Shown here piece by piece: positions 42,501 to 53,558 of a DNA stretch of 64,000 nt. The notes under the pieces were generated by a model. It did no database searches, was not told the origin of the DNA, and was given only the letters and a program-made list of their open reading frames with translations. A program made the translations under genes and the position numbers. The DNA is taken from contig NC_034410.1 in NCBI RefSeq assembly GCF_002078875.1, positions 43,258,202 through 43,322,201 of the forward strand, in the 5' to 3' direction. The stretch comes from Numida meleagris. Lineage: Eukaryota > Chordata > Aves > Galliformes > Numididae. Every line of letters begins with the position of its first letter. The stretch's first letter is position 1.

Positions 42501-45479
42501 GTCACTGTGCTCTTGGCTGTAACAATGAGCTGATCCAGGTTTAATTAGCAAAAGCAGGCAGGGTTGGTTTGACAGTGCAGTTTTACTAGAGATGATGTAG
42601 AGATGCAAAAAAAAAAAACAAAACAGGAGAGTTTAAAAATATTTAAGGTGAAATTTGCCATCATAGTGTTGAATTCCATTAGGAGTCAAAATTAAACTGC
42701 TAAGCCAGTGCAGGCTAGGGGATTTAGGTGTTGTTTCTGGATCAAACCAAATGCCAGTAGAGTCCAGCAGAGCCAGTTGTTCTGTGTTGGAGAAACCCTT
42801 GTTATAAAACCAAAAGGCTACTCTGATGGGCTGACTCAGCAGATGACAGTAGGTTTGGCACTAGCACTGCTGAGCTGTCTGGCACCTGGGCTATATAGGC
42901 ATGTGCCCCCACTGCCACAAGGACACCTAAGCTGGGGGCACCCACTTGCCTCACTGGACTTAGTGATTTTCTCCCCTCCACTTTTTCTCCAGGCACCGGC
43001 TCTGGCTAAGAGCTTTGTACAGAGTGAGCAGCCTATCCCTGAAGTGTAGCAGTGCTAAATTACTGCCAACATGATACTCTTTAGCTTGAGTTATGGGCTT
43101 TTCCTCCTATATTTTTAATGGTGTCTTCCTATGCTACTCTGTAATTTAGAGGGACGGGCTTTCTGTTATATACACCCTGCTTTCCTCTTCCCTCAACCAC
43201 CTTTAACTCCAGCAAGGTTAAAGAACAGTGTTTTGTATCAGCTTGTCAGGTTGGTGCAAACAGAACAATAGAAAAAGGAGAAAATTTAAGGCCATTCTGG
43301 AATGTCTGTGTAACTTCTGGGTGGTGATTGCAAAGATAGAGATGATCAAATACAATGAAAAGGTTATTTTCAAATTTTCATAGCTATTCCAAATAATGAG
43401 TCTGATCAACAAGAAGTCATGCTTCATTTATTCATTTATTCAGTATTTGACCATAGATCTGAAGGGACTTTTCTCACACAATTAAGCGAATAGCTGTTCC
43501 TTGCACAAATGCTCCTCTTCACCTGCAAGCAGAAGGGTTTGAGAGGAAACAGGAAACACTTGTTCTTCCTTGTATGCCAACTGCTCTGTCCATGACTGCT
43601 GTTACTGCTGTTACCGGGCAGTCAGAAGGCTTTGGCTAGGGTGTGATCACTGCTCGTGTGAGCAGGGTTGGAGCTGTTCTGTCCTGTTAGGTGATGCTCT
43701 GAACTGGGATCTATAAGGTATCACACAGCCATTCAAGGGCTTGCTATGAAGATCTCCTAGCTGAGGACTCACTGCTTTTAGAGGTTCTGGTATCTGACCA
43801 GGAAGAGGTGTGGTGGTGTCTTTTGATGGGAATAATATTCAGTAGGAGAAGAAGAGAATTTACATGCAATTGTGGTGTATCCACAGATTAAAATCAAGTG
43901 GGCAAGTCACAGTCATGAAAACAAAACAAAACACAACAAGAACACTTTTAAAATCAGCAGTGAATGTAAGCACAGGGGTAAAATGGAATACGGCAGAATG
44001 TTGGCCCGAATAGGTGTGGAGGAGGAGGGTGAGCTATACTGAGGGAGGTTTGTGGATGAAAGGACACTCAAAAGGTGACCGGAAACCTACCAAAGGGAAA
44101 AATATTTCTTAAACATGGGCTGAAGACTCACATGGGCACTGAAATCTGCAGGAAGGTTGGTGGTTGCTATCTCAGTTTCAGGCATTTTGGTCTTTGTGCT
44201 CTGCACTGCCAGAGCAGTCCTATTTTTTTCTGGGAGTGCTAAATTATTTCCCAAACTATTTAAAGCAAACAAGCAAACAAATCCTTTTTGCTAGGCACTT
44301 ATTGTATTACATAGGCCCAGCGACAGATATTTCCTAATGATTCCGTTCATGCTTGGACACAGCGATTGCATGCAGAAGCCACATTATGCACACAGCGGAC
44401 CACGCATAACAGCACCTGCTGCTGCTCCTGCTGCTACTAAAGAGAGAGCAACTAATCTCTTTAATTATTGGAGAAGAATTAAGGCTTGATTTGTCTTATT
44501 ACAGGAACATAGGTATTTCCCTCCTGTGGGTTGGAGAGGAGATGCTCTTTGCCATCCTGTTCTGCTGCAGGGGGGGCTTAAGGCGGTACACACACTTAAG
44601 ATGGTGTGTGACCATCAACAGCTGAAGGAAGAGCAGGTTTGTATGGACACCCACCCTTCCACCACTGATTTGGGAGCTGCCTGTGTGGTTTTTATCCCAC
44701 AGCAGAGGAGGACAGGCTGAAGGCAGGTTTAGGGGAGCAAGACGAATGCAAATGGCAGGGGATTGTGTGGGCGCTGCTGGAGCCCTCCTGTCTGCAGGCA
44801 TGCTGCATGTTCCCAGTGTGCTGGGGAGCCTAGGAAAGCAGCACGTCAGCTGGCTCCAGAGAGGAGATGGGCTTGCAATCAGGTGAGCACATCTGCTGCC
44901 TTAGCCCGGGAGGGAGAGGCTGTGGATTGGGAGCAGAACACAATCATGGGGCAGTTATCTTCTTGATGAGGATTTGGTGGCATGTTATCAGGGAGACCCT
45001 GCCAGCACTCTCTAAGAGGCAAAGGGAGTCAGAAGAAGATATGTTACCAGGCTCCCCAGTTAAAGCTGGGCTGAGCTAAGCCGTAAGTGGTCTTCTTTCA
45101 AACTCTATGAACATTTGGTGAGCCCCCTTTCCTAAACCCCCTCCCAGACCAGTTTTTTCCCCTTCCAGACCCCCACCTGCTTGTCAGCACTAGAGCAAGA
45201 GGAGTGCAGTCGTGGAAAAGAGCAGAAAAGATCCTTTCCATCCTTTCAGCTCCCCGCTGCCCTCCCCTCCCTCCCTCCTTCCCACAAAGGAGCTGTTAGT
45301 ATTCCTCTGCACCACAAAAAGGACCTGCCAAGGGCTCTAGGACAGAAAGGGTTAAACTCAGGCGAGCACTAGCTCCAACACAGTTAATCCATATAAAGCT
45401 CATGGATTTCTCTGCAGTGATCTTTGTGGTTGTCATTTGCATTTTTTTCCTTTTGTGAAATCTTTTCTTCTTCCCTTTT
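39526..45479. other. Intergenic, no gene recognised
   Basis: Unique, partly GC-richer sequence (41.2-42.5 and 44.5-45.3 kb) with overlapping open frames on both strands. The longest is 139 codons on the minus strand at 41.8-42.2 kb. No domain, splice-bounded exon or known repeat is recognised. Confidence 0.6.
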
Positions 45480-46140
45480 ACACTCGTATGCATGCAGAAA
45501 TTAGCATATTGTACCGAGAGTGGGAGATGTAAGAAGCCGACCCCCTGCTGTTCAGCGGATTGTGCAATCTGCAGGCGGCATCAATTTTTCAGCAGTTTTC
45601 TCATTTCTCATTACAGTCAGGGCACTGCACAGCTCCCAATTCAACACAATCCCTAGTGGTCCTACAGGCAAGCATATGGGCTGTCGAATATCTGTACCGA
45701 TACTTTCATAGCGTTAATATCCTTGTTTATGCTTCTGCCGTAATTAATCCTGGTATTAATATAGTTTGGGCTTAGCTTTACTAATTATGCATGGGATAGC
45801 AGGATAATTATGTCAGCAGGCTCTGGCGCTGATACTTGACAGTACTTCCCTAACCTGAGGAGAGGCACATTAACACTTTGGCCGATCCTGCCTTGGAAAC
45901 AAGGAAGGCGAAGAGAGGAGGAGGAGGGCAGATACGGCGAGTCAATGTCTGATAACTATAAATAGTGCTTTTAAAATAAGGAAATTTCACTAGCACAATA
46001 AAGTTGTCCTCGGGTATCAAACTCCGTGGTTGTCATAGTGATGTGTGCATTATTAAGAGGGTGTTGTTCGCTCTGGCATCTAATCTCATAATGAGGACGG
46101 CTCATTATCAGCCTGACGAGGGTCCCTTTCCCCCCTGACC
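45480..46140. promoter_or_regulatory. Candidate conserved enhancer-like block
   Basis: Dense in homeodomain-type cores (CCGTAATTAATCCTGG, GGTATTAATATAG, ACTAATTATGCATGG, GGATAATTATG) and has a perfect MEF2-type site CTATAAATAG at 45,956-45,965. Around 45.99-46.11 kb CpGs are kept (CTCGGG, CTCCGTGG, TTCGCTC, GACGGC, GACGAG) although the DNA is not an island. No repeat and no coding pattern. Conservation is inferred from these features. Confidence 0.4.
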
Positions 46141-46899
46141 ACATCCCAGGTGCTGGGGGCAGAGGGGAGCTTCTCCTGCTCTCCGTTCCTCTCCTCCATC
46201 CCACTCCACTCATGCAGCTCTCTCTGCAGCATACCCCTCTGTGGGGCTGATTTTCCTCAGGTTTCCCCATACCCGTGAGCCTAATGGGTACAAAAAATGG
46301 TGCCCCATCTGCTTGAGTCTCTTCAGCTCTCCCTGGCTCTTGTGTTCATTAACATTGCAGACTGGGGAGTTTAAAACGAACCGTGGGTTTGCTTTTATTT
46401 CTGCACCTGTTTCTGCTACTTGCCCATTCCCAGCAAATACCCTTCGAAGGGTCAATGATACCCTTCTGCATCAGGCATGGGGCTTAATGGAACTTCCTTT
46501 GCTTATCATTAGCCACTTTGCATTTTTATAGAGTGCCATTAGCTGGGATGCAGGCTGGCTTTTAATTCCCTTCTGAGGTTTGTACACAGCGGTGGCTTCC
46601 CTCCCCCAGCCCCCAAACAATCCAATTATCACAGTTTGTCACACAGGCACTGGTGACCCACACAGCACCTGCTCCGCTCCCGGGACCGATCCTTCGGGCT
46701 GGCGCTGAGGCATGGCAGTCCCACTTCTGCCTCAGCAGGACCCTGTAAATGCTTTTTAAAATCATACATTTTTTTCATTTTATCTTTTTTTTTTCCTTTT
46801 TCTCTTGGCAAAACCAAAACCAGGACTTGAAATCGGCTGTGAAATTGCATTGTTTGAAGGACTGGCATTTGAAAATGATTTAAAAGAATTTCATTCTCC
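46141..46899. other. Intergenic, no gene recognised
   Basis: Moderate-GC unique sequence between two enhancer-like blocks, with T-rich stretches near 46.77-46.80 kb. No exon supported. Confidence 0.55.
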
Positions 46900-47180
46900 C
46901 CTTTACTGTCTTTATTTATTTATTTGTTCTTATTTCAGAAATAAATCTGTGTCTAGACAGGCAACCTGTGCATTGTTCCAGACATGACAGCATTGAAATG
47001 ACCCTAGCGACATAAGGACCTGATCAGCCAGAACGTCTGAAAAGTTGGACTTAATGGGAGTACGACTCTTAGCCTCCTATGAGGGTACTCGTGTTAGCGT
47101 GAGATCAGAATTAAGGCTGTGATTATATGTCATCATCTTCAATTGGATTTATCATGTGCCGATGCAATTTCCTGAAATGG
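46900..47180. promoter_or_regulatory. Candidate conserved non-coding element
   Basis: After a TTTATTTATTTATTTG tract, sequence of mid GC keeps isolated CpGs (TAGCGACA, GAACGTC, TACGACTC, ACTCGTGTTAGCGTGAG, GCCGATG). Such CpGs normally decay in methylated neutral DNA. No coding pattern or repeat. Role inferred. Confidence 0.35.
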
Positions 47181-48569
47181 ACCTCAAATCTTGTCCAAAG
47201 GCATGGGTGGCAATGCCCCCCATTATGTTAAATAAGTTAGCTTTTTTTTTCCTTCTGTCCCCAGCAGCATATTTTCAGTGGGGCTGGTGGCTGGCAGCCT
47301 TGGGCAAAGTGAGAAAGGCTGAGCTTGACTTTCAGCAGGCGGAGGCAGGTCCTGAGCCAAGCTTTCACATTTCAAGGAAAATATGTCATCACTGAAGCAT
47401 GCGAGTGGTGCTGCCTCGCGGGATGGAGATTAAAAGAAAATGGTGACTTGGAGAGACAAATGGCCCCTTTCTATTCTACAATAGTTTTTAGGAAGAGCAA
47501 GGTGCCAGGTAGAGCTAGGCTGGATGAATGCACAGGCTTTGTGCCCTTGAGAGACCTTGTGGACCCATTTCTATGGGAATTGGCAGTGCCTTGACCAGCG
47601 TCATGGAGTGGGCAGGGCCTGGTGTGAGTGGTAAGAGCATGGTCTCACGGATGACATGGCAGGGACTGTGGCCAAGCTGCCATGCACAGCTGGGGCTGCT
47701 GGCTTCATGCCTGGTGCAATCTGCTTGCAGAGAGCAGGTGTGCCCAAATGGGAGTCAGTCTTAAACAGTCCACTAAGTTTTTTCAAGACGTCTTTTAGAA
47801 AAACCTCTGTACATATACAATATGCACCACGGCTTCACCACTGCTTTCTTCCTTCCTTTCTTTTTCCCTTGGGCCACTGTATTCCTACTGAAATTAACGG
47901 AGTCTCTCCAGTCATGATTTCACACTGCATGTTCTCTTTGTCACCCAAAACTCAAAGGGAATTTTGCACATGGCTAAAGCAAGGAGCTGGAATAGATCCT
48001 CTAGGTGTGGCCAGGAGGTCCTGGGTTCCTCCATCAGTCCATAGGAGAAATCCTCCTGCCCTGAAGCAGCCATCTCCCAGGAAAATCTGTTTGTGTGCTT
48101 AGACTCAAGGCCTGTAGAACTGTAGAAGCCTCCACTGAATCCCCAAACTATGCTGTTCCCAAGTCTTTAGATCCAGATTTTCTGAAAGTTTTGAGGTGTT
48201 TAAATGCTGGACGTTCCTCTCAGTTCTGAATCTTTTGAAAGCTGAGAGGCAGTAGCAGGGAGCAAAATAAGAAGAATGTTTTAAATACGTGTGACTAGCA
48301 AACGGATTGACATTTTGTCTTGTGTTTCAAAAGGCTTTTTCTACTGGGAAATTAGTCTCTACTCACAGTGTTGTGATAATCCGCTTATAGCCCAGTTCAT
48401 CAATATCTTAAGTACCCAAATGCTTTTCCTCTACAACAAAGTAACTTTGTCATTTACATGCTGGTTGTCAACCATCTCAAGGAAATTGCTTAGTAGAATA
48501 TGGGTGAGCTTTAGCCATCTGCATATACATTAGTATCACAGAATAAATAGTATGACCAGAAATTACATA
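47181..48569. other. Intergenic, no gene recognised
   Basis: Unique sequence. An open frame of 148 codons (plus, 47,656-48,102) shows no domain and overlaps others. A weak likeness to a CR1 tail near 47,985-48,020 is not good enough to call. Confidence 0.55.
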
Positions 48570-48729
48570 GGTTGCTCTGAAAGTAATACCTCCTTTCTTG
48601 GAAGCTACAACAGATACAAAGAGCACAATAGCACTATTTGATAGAGAAGATTCTCAGCTACAATACACTGTTTTTCAACAAACACACCTCCATTCGCTAT
48701 GCATTTTCACCAGTGTTGAACAAGAGCCT

Positions 48730-48780
48730 GCATGCCAGGCTTCTAACAGTGGCATGCCAGGCTTCTAACAGTGCATGCCA
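48730..48780. repeat. 22-bp tandem duplication inside mariner copy 2
   Basis: Unit GCATGCCAGGCTTCTAACAG plus TG occurs twice exactly, followed by a partial third unit. Absent from the other mariner copy. Confidence 0.9.
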
Positions 48781-49049
48781 GTGGAGATGACTCACTGTCA
48801 CCACTGCTGAAATGCACCACCCATTGCCTCACAGTGCTCACACCCACTGTCTGGTCTCCATCAACGTTCAGCAAGCATCAATGAATGTCAATGGGGGCAA
48901 TTTTTTTTTCACATGGAGGAATTCAGTGACATTCCTTTGCTTCATCTGCGCTTCCATGTCAGACACCATTCTGTCAGACTGCCCCTCTGCTGCCATCTGC
49001 CACACAGAAACAAAATGGAATGGGATACTGGTAGAAAGGTTCAACCTCT

Positions 49050-49091
49050 ATTGCCATCCCACCAGCATCTACTGCCATCCCACCAACATCT
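49050..49091. repeat. 21-bp tandem duplication inside mariner copy 2
   Basis: Two near-identical units (CTGCCATCCCACCAACATCT type). The copy in KIF15 has one unit at the matching place. Confidence 0.85.
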
Positions 49092-49151
49092 GCCTCTAAT
49101 ACTGTGGGCCAATGTCATAAAATAGGAGTCATTACTTTTGGAGCAACCCTC

Positions 49152-49689
49152 ATATAACTGCATATCAGGAGCTTGTCAAGCTCCTCAGAGTACAACTGTG
49201 TTGCTCTCTGCCATCAGGACCTTGCAGGCTGAAAGCAGCTGCAGCAGGGAAAGGGGATGGCACAGAGGAACATGGGCATCATGAGAATGGAGACCCAGAG
49301 AGAGCCTGAACTGCTGTCAGGTGAGAGTTAAGAGACTGTATCAGTGAAAGAACTCCCTATACCCACCCTGTTTCTGTTCCTAGTAAATATTTGCTTCTGG
49401 CCACTATCAGAGACAGGCTACTGGGCTAGAGAAACACTTGGTTTGATGCAAGGATGCCTTTCTTAATTCATTTCACAGAATGCTGGTGCATGCATGGTAC
49501 ACTCCCACAGCTGCAGGTATCACTGCAGACTCCTGGGCAGAGATCAAGGCCCTTGCTCTCCATCCCTGTGAGTCAAGATGAAAATTCATTTCAGCCCCCA
49601 CAGGGGCAGAATTACTAATGCAAAACGCCACCAAGAGCTTGCCCTGTTTCTCTGGGGTCTCGAAAAGGAAATCCTAGCAAACTGGTGTG
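49152..49689. other. Intergenic, no gene recognised
   Basis: Unique sequence right of the mariner; nothing recognised. Confidence 0.6.
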
Positions 49690-50060
49690 GATATTAGCTT
49701 GTTTTACATCACTGCCCTATGTTATTTCCAGGGAGACGCAGGGGAACAAAGACATAAATGGAGCATGGGATTTATATATTTTTAGTGCACGAGCACTGAG
49801 ACTATAACTTGTGATGTAGTTTGATTCGACGAAGTTTTAGGTTATCTGCCACACATGTATTCACTATACATAAACATCTGACTGCTGTTACACTTAGTGA
49901 TGCCACTGGAAATCAGAATCATGTCTCCTCCTTGCATTTATAAAAGGAGCCGTTCAACTTTAAAGCCCCAAATTAGCAATCCAGTTATTCAAATGTGTTA
50001 TTTTAGGCATGTGCTTTAATTCAGGCCCAGTCCTTTAAGCATACCTCAATCTGAGCAGGT
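49690..50060. promoter_or_regulatory. Candidate conserved non-coding element
   Basis: AT-rich with retained CpGs (GTGCACGAGCAC, GATTCGACGAAG, GAGCCGTTC), TAAT-type cores and a TATA-like TTTATAAAAGG at about 49,936-49,946. No repeat or coding pattern. Regulatory role inferred. Confidence 0.3.
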
Positions 50061-51147
50061 AGGGGAGTGCTTTGCTCAAACAGGCCAGAGAGAGTTTTCC
50101 AACCACTCCTAGAAATTAAACAGCTGGAGTTATTTTAGTATTTCCAAGGCTGTAATGTCTTGTAAGGAGTCCAGACTAAAGTGCTGGTTAATGGAGGCAT
50201 TTGGAGGAGGAGGAGGATTCCAATTCTGTGGCAGTTTCTGAGTTCTGCCATTTGTTTCATTCTCTTCCAACACAGTGAGGGAGGGTGGGGACATGCTTAG
50301 CTGAGCAGGACAATAGCTGGGTGAGCGGCCAGAGCTTTGGACAACCCCAGGTTTGCCCCTTCCATGAGCATGGCTGAAAGTAAGGAGTGATGCTCTGCAC
50401 ATGGTTTAGACAATACAGAATTTGTTTCCTTTTGATGTACACTGAATAAGCGAGCTCGCCCATATTTTCATTCACTACTACATGGTGGCCTTTGCTGCAC
50501 ACCAGGAGAAAGCTCTCCATGACAAAGTACCGTGCCTGCACAGCCCTGAGTGTGCTGGGCTCAGCTGAGGGATCTGGTCTTTCTCTGCAAATAGAAGAGG
50601 TCAGGACAGAGGCAGCATGTCTCTGATGAATTGCATGCTAAAGGAGATCCAGATTCTGCCAGTTGCGTGATTATGTGCTGGGACATGTTTTTTTAATGGA
50701 GACTGAAAAAAGACATTTTGACAGGACCGAATTTTGCTCAAGGCTATCTATGCACTGCTCCCACTGAAGCTTCTTGGCCAAATTCATCCCTTGTTTGAGA
50801 AGACACAACTCTACTGAGGCATGATGGAGCCAAGTTTGATACTGAGGTGTGGCTGAATAAAAATACTCCACTCTGCCTCCTGTCCAGGTAGAGGGCGGAG
50901 CACTGTGAGAATGTGGTTATAGAATGCTACTGCTGCCTTGTCCTTGTTTTGCAGGCAGATTATTAGAATTATAATGGAATTCTCTAATGGAGCTTTAATT
51001 CTGTGTCCTTTCGTTTAGTGTTGTCTTGTTGAGCACACTCCCCATGAACATGTTATTGTTCCAAGCATGACAACATCTCAAATACTGTAAGGTTTCATGG
51101 ACATAACATTTTGTTGAAATACAAATAAATAAATAAATAAAAAGTAA
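50061..51147. other. Intergenic, no gene recognised
   Basis: Unique sequence ending in a short (AAAT)n tract at 51,122-51,142 next to a CR1 end. Confidence 0.6.
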
Positions 51148-51322
51148 TAGAATCACAGAGTATCCTGAGTTGGAAGGGACCCACAAGGATCACTGAGTCC
51201 AATTCCTGGCTCCACACAGAACCACACAAAATTCAATGTCTGACAGTGTTGTACAAGTGGTCCTTGAACTCTGGCAGCTTGGAGTCATGACCATTGCTCT
51301 GGGGAGCCTGTTCCAGTGCCAG
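51148..51322 (-). mobile_element. CR1 LINE fragment (3' end)
   Basis: Minus-orientation tail: AGAATCACAGAGTATCCTGA, GTTGGAAGGGACCCACAAGG, ATCACTGAGTCCAATTCCTG, GGCTCCACACAGAACC and, further in, GGGGAGCCTGTTCCAGTGCC. The adjoining (AAAT)n at 51.12 kb sits at its 3' side. Confidence 0.92.
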
Positions 51323-52972
51323 AAAAACAGAGAAAGAGAGGAAAATATACCAAATTATATAATCTGCACTAGTGTTTCTGCCTCTGTAACACAAGAGATG
51401 CCTGGGATGCGGGTCTTGCTAGAATTGATCATGTCAGCACAAGCTAATGTTTTCTTCCCTTTTGTGGTGGCACTTGCAGGGCTTTGAAAAGTATCAGTGC
51501 TCTAATTACTGCTGCATTATCTTTATATGGGTATAGGAGGAATTTCTCCCCCTTTTTTGAAGTTACTTTAGTTTAAAATGCCTACAGTGGTGCTCAAGTC
51601 ATCTCCCTGGAAGACTTCAGGTCAAGGCTTAGAATGTGTTGGAAGATTCACTGTAGATAGACACAGGTGAATTTGGCTGAACTGCTGCAGGACTATAAGG
51701 TTAACATCATCATTATCTCTTATGAAACTCATATGCGCCCATGCCAAGTTCATTCAAGCTGCTCTCCTGAGATGCTCAGAAGGCTGCCCCAAGTGGTGGA
51801 TGATGCTGGCAGCTGGGGTGGTTGGGGCTGGCTGAAGTCAGCCTGGCTCTGGCAACAAAACTGACTCCACTACCTAATCCCCCCATCACTGAGAAGCCAA
51901 TCTCCTCGAAATGACTTTAGCCTTGTCTGTATTGGAGCCCCAAGTGAAGCCATAGAAGACAAAGTTCTCCACCACTGCATGCAGCAGCCAGTTTCCTGCT
52001 TGTTTGTGCTGACTTTTTTTTTTAAGGAAAAGTCAAATACGACAACAGGATGTGAAAAAGTATGAAATTAAACTATCTGCAGTGAATGAGAAAGTAATTC
52101 TGAGAAACATGGCAATTCAAATATTTAGATCTTCTCTCTCCATAGGAGAAAAACCCATCTGTTAGGAGAGTCATAAAGCCACATAAATCAGGCTCAGGTA
52201 CCGTTTTGGAAACTGATTGCCAGTTCAGAATCTGCTCAACGTGGAGAAGTACAAATGTACTGTTTTTAATCATGATAAATAACTTCTCTTTTATCAAATC
52301 TTCTTGGCTGGAAATAGTTCCACTCCATGCAGCAACAATAATTTGCGCACTTATCATTCAGTCCCTTCCCAAGACGAGCAGCCAGCCATAGGATGTAATT
52401 TAACAACTTATCAACCACAGGTTCATCCAGCCCTTTCCAGCCAAAAGGGCATTTCACATTATTTAAGAGACTTCACCACACATCACCATCAATTTAAGAT
52501 TTCAGCAGCTCCTCGTCATTAAAAAGTGTTCCGTGTAGCACTTTCCATTATAGCCTGGGACGTTACAGTCTGCTTCACACAGGTGATGGAATAATTACCA
52601 AAAAGACTGAAATCACTAAATGCCTATCAGAGGCAGCAATCATGATTAACTGTTGCATAAAGAGGTGGGAAAGGCATAATGGGGGAAAAAAAATGGCATC
52701 TGTAAGCATACTTTTCCTCATGGCATGTGTACCTGTCTCTCCAAATCCATCCAAGGCCTCCAGCAGAAGTGAAGAGCTGGTAAGTGGCTCGTTTGCTGCT
52801 CTTTCTGGTTGTCTCCTGACGGAGGAATCTGGAGAGCTGGTCTGCTGTTTGCTAAGGAGAGGGAAAAGAGGGCACAGCTGGCTCTTCCTGGCCAAATGGA
52901 TTTGTCCTGCTAAGGAACACAGGCCTGGCATCTTGAGGCACAGGCAGAAGTAGCTGTGGGTGGAGGAGAACA
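51323..52972. other. Intergenic, no gene recognised
   Basis: Unique sequence. The 132-codon minus and 103-codon plus frames at 52.6-52.97 kb overlap each other and have no motif. Confidence 0.6.
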
Positions 52973-53558
52973 TGTTGTGGTTTAACCTGGCAGGTAGCCA
53001 AGTCCCATACAGTCATTCACGCACGCTCCCCTCTCCCTGTGGGTTGGGGGACAGAATCGGAAAAAATACCAATAAAGTAGAACTCATGGGTAGAAATAAA
53101 AACTATTTACTAAGATGGAAGAGAGAAAAAAAAATCATAGTAATGATTATATATATATATGTATATATGTACAAAACAAGTGATGCACAAGCAGTTGGTC
53201 ACCATCTGCTGACCGATGTCCAGCCAGTCCCCCAAGCAGCGGCTGCTCCTCTAGCCAGTTCCTCACCATTTTTCAAGGCTTTTTCCACATGATGTCATAT
53301 GGTACGGAATATCCCTTTGGCCAGTTTAGGTCAGCTGTCCTGATTCTGTCCCCTCCCAGCTCCCTGTGCCCCTTCAGCCCCCCTCACTGGCAGGATGGTA
53401 TGAGAAGCTGAAAAATTGAAATGTCTTTGGCACTGCTCAGCAACAACTAAAACAGTGGTGTGTTATCAACATTGTTTTTCTCCTAAAGCCAAAACACAGC
53501 ATCGTACCAGACACTATGAAGGTAAAAAATCAACTCTGTCCCAGCTGAAACCAGGACA
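52973..53558 (-). mobile_element. Solo LTR of an avian endogenous retrovirus (ERVL-type)
   Basis: Runs from TGTTGTGGTTTAACCTGGC to GCTGAAACCAGGACA, about 586 bp with TG...CA ends. Read on the minus strand it begins TGTCCTGGTTTCAGCTGGGA, the usual start of a very common bird LTR, which sets the orientation. Other landmarks are GACATCATGTGG, CCAAAGGGATATTCC and, near the 3' end, GGTTAAACCACAACA. An expanded TATA tract lies at 53,148-53,168. No internal viral genes flank it, so it is a solo LTR. The 5-bp flanks GAACA and GAATG match at 3 of 5, so the target duplication is not clear. Confidence 0.9.
53148..53168. repeat. (TA)n tract within the LTR
   Basis: TATATATATATATGTATATATG lies in the part of this LTR that is usually a variable A/T-rich repeat. 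Confidence 0.85.

Larger units (their letters stand above)
48570..49151 (-). mobile_element. Non-autonomous mariner (Galluhop/Mariner1_GG type), copy 2
   Basis: Terminal inverted repeats: GGTTGCTCTGAAAGTAATAC at 48,570 and, on the minus strand at the right end, AGGGTTGCTCCAAAAGTAAT. Read on the minus strand, the element keeps a decayed mariner transposase start (MKQRNVTEFLH, later a QWVVHFSSGDS-like piece), then jumps over the missing catalytic region to the 3' end. About 580 bp. It has two private tandem duplications (48,730-48,773 and 49,050-49,091). TA precedes the left end; the right flank is unclear. Same deletion type as the copy in KIF15, opposite orientation. Confidence 0.9.

Noticed and set aside
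41673..42505. Frames of 92-139 codons on both strands
   Set aside because: Mutually overlapping, low-complexity (HSNSST, PLSHTCPSPLQP type) and without family likeness.
47980..48025. Possible CR1 tail (GAGCTGGAATAGATCCTCTA)
   Set aside because: Only about 15 bases resemble the CR1 GGACTAGATGACC region and the flanks do not follow it.
48812..49125. 95- and 70-codon plus-strand frames with LPLCCHLPHRNK-like text
   Set aside because: They lie inside mariner copy 2, antisense to its old coding strand. The likeness to the frame at 4.5-4.8 kb is the shared transposon.
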